From the NCBI GenBank assembly GCA_014058105.1, contig JACGCM010001166.1:2852001-2916000 (forward strand): a stretch of 64,000 nt of DNA, written 5' to 3'. Position 1 is the first letter of the stretch. Every line of letters starts with the position of its first letter. Origin of the DNA: Kingdonia uniflora (lineage: Eukaryota > Streptophyta > Magnoliopsida > Ranunculales > Circaeasteraceae). Position numbers and translations under genes: made by a program. Below the pieces are notes generated by a model, which worked only from the letters and a program-made list of their open reading frames with translations, did not search any database and was not told the origin of the DNA. Below are positions 45,690-55,489 of the stretch, one piece after another.

Positions 45690-46990
45690 ACTTATATAAC
45701 ATTGAAACTACACATACACACATATGATTTGCCAATGATTTTTGAGAAAAAGGTTTCTGCAACTAGGATGGTTTTTGCGCTTATCAATCACACACACGAT
45801 TTGTAGAACGGAATTTGTAGAAACGGGACGATTTTTGCAGTCTTTGCAGTGGTCGTGCAGGAAGAAAGTATTTGAGGAATAAGAATGGTTTTTGGCGCCA
45901 AAAGCAAAATGAACTTGTGTGAATTGCACGCTTTACCTAACCCTAGAAAATAGTAAACAAATGCAAAATAATAAATTGATGGTAACAGAGTCTGCTTGAG
46001 GAAATATAACTGATGTTTAAATGCATGATAAATCAGTTTCAACAAATGACAACATATACATTTAATGGCGACAAAGTCTACCTTACACGTCTCGAAATAG
46101 TAAGGACACGTGTAGATCGAGGAACCATTAAAATTTGACACGTGGCGTAATAATAATATTTTTATGATTTGAACTTTTTTAAGTATTAAATATGAAGTGA
46201 CATTCGAACTAGTGGCGCCCATGACCTTACCTGCTGCCTTACCTGTGGAGCCCACGGCCTAGAAACCTACTTTAATATTCAAGCACTTGATATTTTTGGA
46301 ACAAATGGCAAAAATGTATAAAACAAATGACAAAGAAGACTAAACAAATGGGAAAGTTGCATAACAAAAATGATAATAGTCTGTTAAAAATGACATAGAC
46401 GTCTGAAAGAATGCCAGAGTTAAAGTAAATAAATGAGATATTTTTGTTTGCCGTAGCCGCACAGACGATTTGCCATCGTTTGTTCCACGAGTTGAGTACA
46501 GTAGAGTACCATCTACAAGAGTTACGAGTACCATCATTTCCTCCATGCTCAAGGAGTAGAGTACTAGTCTTCAATCAAACCCTTAGAAGGCAACAGCCAC
46601 ACAGACAGTTTGTGACAAATAATCAAGACGGTTTTTGCAGTTGAGTAAGAAGCATAAACTGTTCGATGAATCGGGATAGCTTTTGGCTCCAAAAACCAGA
46701 CAAACTCCTGTGAACTGCAGGTAATACCTAACCTTAAATGATGAGAAATAGTAACAGAATTGGTAAAAGAGTCTGCCTTCCTATAAATAATAAATTTGTT
46801 CAAAGGTAGGACAAAATGTACTACAATAAATGACAAGTAGTTCATGAGATGGTGATAATACCAGCCTTCCTCGTACACGTGGCTTGATATAATAGTTTTA
46901 AATGAGTTAAATAATTTTTTACAATTTTTTATTAGGCCAGATGTGACAATTGTACTTGTGGAGCCCAAAAAGAGGTGGTTGTCTGCTATA
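45690..46990. repeat. Diverged tandem duplication near MULE-2 right end
   Basis: The stretch about 45770-46260 is echoed at about 46600-46970: gacgatttttgcagt / gacggtttttgcagt, agaatggtttttggcgccaa / gatagcttttggctccaaaa, gtgtgaattgca / ctgtgaactgca, cacgtgt / acacgtggc and ttacctgtggagcccac / tacttgtggagcccaa. Between them acaaatgac/acaaatggc motifs lie in the opposite orientation to the arrays further left. Confidence 0.65.
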
Positions 46991-47258
46991 ATATTAGAAC
47001 TTTAGTAGGGGCAAATATGGTTTTTCCTCTTGCCATTATCGATTTTGGAATTTATTGTTCCCTGGGTCTGATTTTGTAAAGATGGCAAAAACTAGTATTT
47101 ATTTTCATAATATTCGTATACTCATGCCTATCTTTGAAGAGTAGCTACATTTTTCAAACTAGATATTAATAAAATATATATACTATAATATTCATTTATA
47201 CTATACGAGCATGAGATGTATATTAACAAGTATGTTACCTATTTATATATATAGAGTA

Positions 47259-47267
47259 TATATATAA
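47259..47267. repeat. MULE-3 target-site duplication, left (TATATATAA)
   Basis: The 9 bases TATATATAA before the left terminal repeat are repeated exactly at 58684-58692 after the right terminal repeat, the duplication length expected for Mutator-type insertion. Confidence 0.9.
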
Positions 47268-47934
47268 GGGAGCGGATTTAGAGACACTCAAGTCTCAAAC
47301 ACTTAAGTTTCTCTCAACCACAACCACTCATCTAATAGAGATGAGTAGTTCACAAAATTTGCCGATTTCCTATAAGGGAAATGAGGTAGAAAATTAATGG
47401 GTCCTACTTGCCCCATTTTCTCTAGCTGGCAAGTAGGACCCAGTAATTTTCCACCTCTCTCACTCTCAAGAAATTTTAATTTCAAATTCGATCAAAAATT
47501 TGAAATTGGAGCAACCCATCACTCAAGTCTCTCTCTTTCTCTCATATCACTCTCTTTCTTTCTTTATCTTTCTCTCTCTCCCTCTCTCATATTACTCTCT
47601 CTCATTTTCATATCACATACCTTTGCTTGTGATTTTTGTCATTAGAGGTGAAATTTCAGTCTCGAAAGGGAAACGATTCTGCCATTTGAGGTGAAATTGA
47701 TCTCTCCAAAGAACTCCAGCACCCTTGTTGGCAGTAAACTTACTCGACAGGTACTTTATGATACTTACTCGATAGGTACTTTATGATACTTACTCGACAG
47801 TAGTAAACTTCCATGTTGTGAAATTTGTTAGAAGAATGTAATCTCCTGTGCAATTTCTCTTTGATTGATTACCTGCAGGTGGGTCCCATGAGAATTCGAT
47901 AATTTAGTAGCATAACACTAAACTGGGACAAAAT

Positions 47935-48165
47935 AATTGTCGGATTCGACAATTATCAGTAGTGCCATCCTCATATACACTGCTATAATTATCGAATTCG
48001 ACAATATTATATATGACTATTGGAGACATACTAGTTGAATTGTCGAACTCGGCAATATTACATGTGAATGTTTAATACACAATAACTAAATTATCGAACT
48101 CGACAATATTACATATGAATGTTTCAGGCGCAGTAACTAAATTGTCGAGCTTGACAATATTACTG
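47935..48165. repeat. TTGTCGAATTCGACAA palindrome cluster, 5' region of MULE-3
   Basis: Five degenerate copies at about 47936, 47992, 48036, 48088 and 48140 (for example attgtcggattcgacaat, attatcgaattcgacaat, attgtcgagcttgacaat), spaced about 45-55 bp, just upstream of the MVxTR gene. Confidence 0.88.
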
Positions 48166-48181
48166 TGCAGAGTAAGCGGAG

Positions 48182-48352
48182 ATGGTGAAGACGAGGTCTC
48201 AGAGTCATCGGGAGGCTGCTTCTCGTTGTATTAAACAGTTGTATGATGAACTGGTGTTGCGTAATTTTGGTTCAGTTAATTTGAACGGTCCACCATTGCC
48301 GCCGCGTGAGGCGAGCTGCAAAGGAATGTCCGAGGCTGAGGCGACGTTGTAG
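48182..48352 (+). CDS. Short MVxTR protein (MULE-3)
   Basis: Fifty-six codons: MVKTRSQSHREAASRCIKQL, YDELVLRNFGSVNLNGPPLP, ending MSEAEATL and TAG. It resembles the MULE-2 protein at 42124-42306 in its start, helix length and LRxFG motif. Downstream text to about 48560 may be a continuation in another frame. It lies upstream of the transposase on the same strand. Function unknown. Confidence 0.45.
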   Translation: MVKTRSQSHREAASRCIKQLYDELVLRNFGSVNLNGPPLPPREASCKGMSEAEATL

Positions 48353-48776
48353 TGGGAGGATTTCCATTTGCATTGTCAGTTGTAGACGGTTATCCTACAT
48401 CCAATGGCGCGGAGCGCAACTCTTGTTGCCCGGGCCAGGGAACTGGTTAGGATGGAAGGCTCCAATTTTGTCAGTGCGGTTTAGGATTTGTTGTTTAGGT
48501 ATTCTAGTTGTAATGTTGTTGGCAGGTACATGTAATGAAGTACCTGCAGTATTCAGCAAGTGACGAATAAATTTTGTACAACAACTTTTTGTGTGTGATT
48601 GTTTACATTTTGTATTCTGTCTTTTGCAGTATGTGATGTAATGAAGAATTATGAAATTAACATGCGTTGAACTTGAATTGTGCCTGAAAAGTGGTATTTT
48701 GTTCCCTTTGTTCAATTACTTTACTTACAACTCACAATCGTTTCTTTTATGTGTGAACTTCTCAGTCAGATCGATA

Positions 48777-51260
48777 ATGGAAGACTCCGTCGATGAAAAT
48801 TGGTCAAATGAATTTGGTGAGGAGTCCCTAGAAAGGTTTGAAAATGAACATATTGTAGACCTATTTTTTACGGAATCCCCATACGAGGGTCAACATTTTG
48901 ATACTGTAAAGGATGCACGTCTGTGGTATGAACGATATGGAAGAGGGCAGGGTTTCTCTTCTAAGATACGCAATTATACTAAGTGTCCGAGATCGGATGA
49001 TATAGGCAAAGCTCACTTTTGTTGTATGAGCAATGGCTTTTCAAAGAAAAACCTTGGGAATCCAGAGAGTAGTGACGTAGCTGGCAACAAAAGATCATCT
49101 GATAAGTGTGGTTGTAAAGCAACAATAAACATAAATTGGAATGCCAAAATAGGCAAATATGTGGTCACAAGTTTCACGGATATCCATAACCATAAACTCG
49201 CATCTCCACGGAATCAGCATCGGATGAAGGTTAACAGATTCTTTCCTAAAGCAGCAAAAAACCTTACAGTGGCATTTGAGCCCCACAATATTCCGTTCAG
49301 CAAGGTCCCAGCATTATTCCCAGATAAAACCTTTAGCAAACAGGATTGTTACAACCACAACGCCAAAGTAAATAAGGAACGACTAGTCAGAGGAGATGCA
49401 CAAACTGCGTTAGAGTTGTTTAGGAAGAAATAAACTATAGATCTGATATTTTATTTTGACATAGAGTTAGATGAGGAGGACCGAGCACTGAAATTTTTTT
49501 GAATCGATGGACTTTCAAGGTGCACATATGAGGCATTTGGTGATGTCGTCACCTTCGATACTGCGTACCAGACGAATGTGTACAAGATGCCATTTGCTTT
49601 GTTTGCATGGATCATCAGCCAGCACCAAATAATTTAATACGGATGTACTCTGCTAAGAAATGAGCAAGAAAATACATTTCTATGGTTGTTCCATACTTGG
49701 CTGAAGGCAATGAACTATAAACAACCTGTGTCAATTATCACCGTTCAAGATGTTGCTATGGCCACGGCTATTCCCAACGTAAAGAAGTACTTGGACACCT
49801 ATTGCTCGAGTTACAGTTGTTAACTGGAGTATATTGTCAATTTTACATTACGAATATTGTCAATTCGACAATATTTGACACTTGTTACTCCAATTACATT
49901 TGTTAAATTGTCGAATTCGACAATAATTGCTAGCATAACTCCAATCCAATTACACTACTAAATTGTCGAATTCGACAATATCATATAATATTCAGAGACA
50001 CTGTCATTCTAACTTCTGGTTTATTTTTAGGTCTGTCCCAACACCAGACATTAATTTTGTCTGTGGCACATCACAAACAAATTTCTTGAGAAAATCGGCC
50101 ATGTTTATCGGGAACCATCTACATTCAAAGAAGATATCGATTCAATAATGTACAACACATATGAGGCTGTAGAGTTTGAAACCAAGTGGATGGACCTAAT
50201 GAAAAATCATAAATTGGATGATAACGTTTGGATGCAAGAAATCTTTAATATTAGACAAAGATGGATACCGTTATGGAATAGATCAACCTTCTTTGGAGGG
50301 ATGAGCAGTATAGGACAGAGTGAGTCCACAAAAATCTTCTGTAATGGTTGGTTGCCAATAGCAACTGGGTTGTACAGTTTTGTGACCAAGTACGAGGCTG
50401 CCCTTTTAGAGGTATACGAGCGAGAAAGTACAAAGGACTTTGCATCATAACACATATATCGTCAAGTTGGACCTCATCAACCTTTACTGAAAGAAGCCAC
50501 AAATATTTACACCAGAACAATGTTCCACAAACTTCAAAGTCAGTTCAACCAGGCTGTTCACTTCGTTGTAATAAAGGACACGTAGAAGACAACGTTCGAC
50601 AACTTACGGTGAAGTCCCATAGTGGTCGTACCGAGTCATTTAATCTACAAATAGACTTAGAGAAGCTAACTGGTAATTGTGGATACAAGTTGTTTGAGTA
50701 TGTTGGACTCCCATTTTGTCACCTCCTGAAGATTTTCTCGAAATACGACATTCTTAAAATACCAGAGGCTTTTATTATGACAAGGTGGACGATTGGTACA
50801 AACAAGTTTTCAAGGTCGTATGATAAAAGTTAGTTAGAAGGAGTTAACTTTTGACATGCCTTACGTCATGGCCACCTATCCCTTCGTGCATCAAACTTAT
50901 TCGAGAGGGCCTCGAAGATGAAAGAAAGTTTTGATTTTGCAGTTTTGAAGCTAGACGAGCTTGAGTCTTACCTTCAAAACTATGATGACCATTTAACACA
51001 GATAGATGCATCACAACAAAACATCTCAACTTCTGTCGTAGATTCTCTGGTGTCTGGAACTATGATTTTAAACCTTCTCGTGGTTCAAACTAAAGGTCGG
51101 GCACAGATTGATCACAAGAAAGGGGCAAGATAGAAGGGGGGAATGGAAGAGGCTGTTATGAAGAAGAAGAAGAGAACATACAAAAGTTGTGGAGTACTCG
51201 GCAACCATGACAAACGGACATGCCCACTTCTCAAAACGATGATAGCAAAATCAAGTAAGT
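48777..51260 (+). pseudogene. MULE-3 FAR1-type transposase
   Basis: Starts MEDSVDENWSNEFGEESLER. FAR1-type DNA-binding domain: FDTVKDARLWYERYGRGQGF, FCCMSNGF, CGCKATININWN, HNHKLASP. Nuclease: first Asp in GDVVTFDTAYQTNVYKMPFA; the second catalytic position reads TVQD instead of TDQD (codon 49743-49745). An intron (about 49787-50031, with palindromes) is followed by CPNTRH, stop, FCLWHITNKFLEKIG and ETKWMDLMKNHKLDDNVW, TFFGGMSSIGQSES. Then a SWIM-like region (CGYKLFEYVGLPFCHLLKIF, RWTIGTNK), a helix (LDELESYLQNYDDHLTQID) and a knuckle-like CGVLGNHDKRTC. Stops and frameshifts make it inactive. Confidence 0.9.
49850..49985. repeat. Palindromes inside the MULE-3 transposase intron
   Basis: Exact copies of ATTGTCGAATTCGACAAT at 49917-49934 and 49962-49979, plus a shortened one near 49857 (attgtcaattcgacaat). 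All lie between a splice donor in the exon encoding ATAIPNVKK and the acceptor before CPNTRH. Confidence 0.92.
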
Positions 51261-51589
51261 ATATATTCGACACTTTGCATAAACGGCATATTCTCTGTGA
51301 TTTTTCTATAATGTGTTCCATTCTATATTTATGCCATATTTACAATAATATGTTCCATATAGGAGAAGCAATAATGGGGAATTTATTCAGCCGTTGCACT
51401 CAAATTCCGACAACCAAAACATCTAGGAAAACAGAAGGAGTTTACATGCATTGACAAATAAATATGTATTTGATTATTATTGAGAAATTAGTGTGTTCAT
51501 TCAATATTATATTTGATTTGTAATTGGAATTTTGGACAATAGCAATGCCGTATTTCACCGAGAAAATAGCAATAAATTATTTGCAGTTT

Positions 51590-51870
51590 AGGGATTGTGT
51601 TGCTTTATGCACCCTCTATGATTTTGTATATTGTCGAAAATACTATATTAAATTGTCGAGTTATGTAATAGATCCTTTATAATTAAGCTAAATTGTCGAT
51701 TTTGACAATATTATATATCCATAACTCTAATTACACTTTGTAATATTGTCGGGTTCGACAATATTACAAATGCAAAATTCAAAATATACTACCAAAATTG
51801 TTGAAATCAACAATATTGTACATTGCAAGTAACCATATACACTAAAGTATTGTCGAAATTGACAAAACAA
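51590..51870. repeat. Palindrome cluster between convergent MULE-3 genes
   Basis: Degenerate copies at about 51634, 51651, 51690, 51746, 51797 and 51846 (for example attgtcgggttcgacaat, attgttgaaatcaacaat). They lie in the spacer between the 3' end of the transposase (+) and the 3' end of the OTU gene (-). Confidence 0.85.
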
Positions 51871-52106
51871 ATGTATATACTACAAAAATAAATCAACCAT
51901 GGAGTGTTTTACCAAAAATTATATACTGTTAAAAAGCATGAACTAAATGAACCGTCATATACAAAAAGGCAAAAAAACTATATACTGTAATAAACATTGA
52001 GGTAACATAACTGTCATATACAAAGATTTGGTCGACAGCCCTATTTGATTGTCGACAAACCAACAACAACCATGTCATTAACTCTATACCCCTGACACTT
52101 GTGCTC

Positions 52107-52811
52107 TCAAAGTAATACCTTAAAGTTTCTTACCCTCACATCAAAATACCTAGTTAGTTGTTCTCTCATAAAACCTGGAGGAATTTCCAGATTTACATGA
52201 CTGTAAAAAATAGTAAAAGCTGGAGGTATTGGTGCATCGAACCTTGGAAACAAGCGAACGAAATGGTTATCCGCCCCTAAACCAAGCCACCAATACTAAC
52301 TAGTATCCATAACTAGGTTTTGAAACCTCTCCTCATTTGAAGTAGTATTTCTTTTACGTGCCCAAAACAGGGGTAAAAATGTATATGCTTCAGTATGGCT
52401 AATGAAGACCACAACCTTCTCATAGTAGGTGGCTAGTAAATGTGTCATATGCCTATACTCCACATGTTGATGACCATAAGAACACGACTGCAACAAAATT
52501 TGATACGCGTTATTACCGTCTGCAGTGAATTGTATACCCAATGTTTGGCTGAAGATACTTTTCCAAAATCCAGTGTCCTTGCAAAGAAAGGTCTTCAATG
52601 ATTTTATTACATTTGGGAATCTATGTTGGCTCTGGTGCTGAATCGCGGCGGTAACCCTAAAACCAGAATTGTTATCACTAATTTTGACGCCACGAACATC
52701 TTCAAGATACTTCGTCCACGGTTGGAATAAAAGTTCTTGCATCTTCTTCTTAGCCATTTTCTCCCTCCTAGCAATGACAACATTTTCAAGGGTTACCGCC
52801 GTGGAAACCAA
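52107..52811 (-). pseudogene. OTU-type cysteine protease domain, catalytic Cys replaced
   Basis: Reads MVSTAVTLENVVIARREKMA, WTKYLEDVRGVKISDNNSGF, RVTAAIQHQSQHRFPNVIKS, then EYRHMTHLLATYYEKVVVFI, AYTFLPLF, and after a TAG, YWWLGLGADNHFVRLFPRFD ending VRNFKVLL. The order matches OTU domains carried by plant MULE genes: D-G-N-C-G-F-R, then a hydrophobic ASxYxxVVVLL block, then N-H-F. The Cys position is Ser (codon at 52665-52667), while the His (NHF) remains, so it cannot be a normal cysteine protease. It is likely the C-terminal part of the gene that starts at 57844, or a separate gene. Confidence 0.78.
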
Positions 52812-52984
52812 CTCTTCATGATAATCTACCTAAGGTCCTTGTTGTGCTATTGTGAAGAATCTTTCATTATGCTCAAAAAGTTCCTCAAAGGTGGGGTCCC
52901 CCATGTCTCTCATCCCTTCACTTTCGAGTGCCTTCATCAATGTTTGACGCCAAACCTCTTGTAACAAGTCCTCATATTAGAATG

Positions 52985-53480
52985 GACATAAATATTAGAG
53001 TAATATTGTCAATTTCAACAATATTGTATATCCATAATTCCAATTACAGTGCCATAATTGTCGAACTCGACAATTATAAATTGTTCAAGTGTACATATAT
53101 ATTACTAATATTGTCGAATTCGGCAATATGCAGATGGTAATCGTTGAATTTGACAACTATGACTTCAAACCATGCATTAAATAGAGCAACCTCAAATAGG
53201 TACAAGAGTTAGAAATATGTCATACCCATTCATTGTTATCTACTTCCAAAGTCTTCTTCCTCTCTTCAAAATTAACTAGTTTTTTTATGCTAAAAAAACT
53301 CTCCAACATTAGGATAAAGATACTTGGTATGTACATGTACATTATCTATATTGTCGAGTTCGACAATATTTACCATGCACAACTCGAAATACAATTCTTA
53401 ATTGTCAAATTCGATAATATTCGATTTCAATAACATAATTTTGAAGCCATATTGTCAAATTCGACAATTATCACTTCAAA
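52985..53480. repeat. Palindrome cluster in introns of the PMD/OTU gene
   Basis: Copies at about 53005, 53055, 53108, 53138, 53349, 53401 and 53451 (for example attgtcgaactcgacaat, attgtcgagttcgacaat, attgtcaaattcgacaat). Two flanking texts (catgcatta, tagagcaa/cagagcaa, tctcaaataggtacaagagt) are also repeated, near 53173 and 53483, showing segmental duplication of a unit of about 310 bp. Confidence 0.88.
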
Positions 53481-53999
53481 CCATGCATTACACAGAGCAA
53501 TCTCAAATAGGTACAAGAGTTAGGAATATGACACACCCATTCACTATTATTTTCTTCTAAAGACTTTATCCTCTCTTCAGCATTAACCAACTTCTGTCGC
53601 TGAAAAAAATACAATATTTGAATAAACAGTTTAATCAGTATTCCATATAATTAAGAAGGATGAAGGGGGGGGGAGTTTACGAGTTGGTTAGTTTCCTCCG
53701 TATATCTTGTTGCTTCTTTCTTATATTTGGATGTTCAGATCAATATCTGTTCCAAATAAATAAAGGAGATGAGCTATATAACTCCAGTTCATTTAAATGT
53801 GATTTTGGGTACTACATTTGATTTTTAGCAAGGGTTAACCGATATTGAGCATGAAATCCATAATGAATACTAAATCTGATTTTGGATAATCAAACACAAA
53901 CTCCAATCCACTGACTAAAAAATTTGTATACAAAATTAAATTTAAATTCACTATTATCAAATACCAACTCCAATTCACTAAATAAAAAAGTTGTTCACA

Positions 54000-55460
54000 A
54001 AATGAAACTTAAATTCACTATTATGAAACACAAACTCCAATTCAGTAACTACAATTAATTTCATTCATTTCGAATGACTTATAAAATCTTCTTTCGCAAT
54101 CAACTTCTTCTTAGCATCCTCATGTGCAGCCAACAAGTCCTCATACTTCTTTGCTAGGGTTGTATCTGGCATAGGCTGATGTGATTGTAGCACAGCAAGC
54201 TATTCAAAACATGAGCATAAGAACAATGTTACCAGACTTACAAAAAGGGACAAATAATTAAACATTTAACTAATAGTAAATTTTAGTAAACTCACAAGTG
54301 TAGATGGAGGAAGTTGCATGTCTATCTGCTCCATCAAAATCGCATTGACCGCCTTGAGTGACTTGATCTCTTTACACTGTACACATTGGGGTCAAAATAA
54401 TCATGCCAAATGCAAGAATGATTAATGGAAGACTATAAGTAATTAGGGGTTAAAGACACTGAATACTATTATATTTTTTATTAAACTCATTAACCTTTTA
54501 TTTAACTCAACAGATAAGCTTAGATTACAGTCTTCAAGGCCAGACTTTTGTCTTAGCTCTGCCTCCAAACTTGTATTTTTTTTCCTCCAAATTTTTGCAC
54601 TCCAATATCTACAAACAGAAATTTAGCAAGGAAAATTAAGATTTTGATTAAAACAAACAATGGATACGATAATGGCATCTGCCTAAGACCTTACCTTCGC
54701 ATCTAACTGTCTTGGTAGATCTGCGAACTCTAGTGCACATTACTCGTCAACTACACGCTTTAGTTCAATCTCCACCTTCATTTGTTCAATGGTTTCCTTA
54801 AGCAAATCACATTTACTTGTCTGAGGTTTAATTGACATAAAATATTTAGATTACTTTCTATGTTTTTTTCGATCTCGACAATAATACTATGTAATTGTCG
54901 AATTCGACAATAATACATATAGATGATTTTAGAAATCACTGTGAAAATTATCAAAAAATTGTCGAATTCGACAATTTATATTTTCCACTTTCACATACAT
55001 TATAATAATTGTTAAACTCAACAATTACTTATACTAATAACTATATATAAAAGCTAGCATTATGCACAACTAAAGATAGGTATGACTAACTTTCTCTTTG
55101 AGAGCCTCTTTTAGATTTATATTGACTTTAAACTCCTTTTCTTTATCCTCCTTGTGCTTCTGAAGCTGGTCATTTAGTATTGTGATTTGCTGGTCATTTA
55201 GGTTTATATTTAGAGACAGACTAGCATACTCATGATGCTGCAGAAGTAGTAATTTAAGTGAACAAAATATTAGAGACTAAAAAGTTTGAAGTAAAAATGA
55301 TATAAGGGAAGTGAGATAAAAATAGTATTAACATGTACTAACCGATGCATCATATTGTTCAGCAATATCTTCAGATTGGTGCACGGGGGTGTCACCATGC
55401 TCATTGACACAGACAGGTTTCCTTTGATGAATTCCAGAATCATCTGCAGCCAGGTCAACA
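54000..55460 (-). pseudogene. Coiled-coil exons of the PMD/OTU gene
   Basis: Minus-strand blocks include an exon near 55240-55090 (LNINLNDQQITILNDQLQKH, KEDKEKEFKVNINLKEALKE), another near 54820-54720 and others near 54600-54300, all rich in Lys, Glu, Leu and Gln and separated by AT-rich introns with palindromes (54894-54911 and 54958-54975 are exact copies). Exact exon borders were not resolved. They link the PMD part to the OTU part. Confidence 0.5.
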
Positions 55461-55489
55461 GTAATAGGACAGATCGTAGTTCACTAGAC

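Larger units (their letters stand above)
34690..47130. mobile_element. MULE-2 (large Mutator-like element, about 12.4 kb)
   Basis: The left end (about 34715-34790: attatgagaataaata, agtttttgtcatctttacaa) matches in inverted orientation the right end (about 47035-47105: ttgtaaagatggcaaaaact, atttattttcataat). The outer limits and a 9-bp duplication are not certain. Contents: transposase (+), two coiled-coil genes (-), GRF gene (+), MVxTR gene (+), a nested MULE-1-type fragment and a DUF1985-like gene (-). Introns and spacers are crowded with TCATTTGT-type motifs. Confidence 0.75.
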
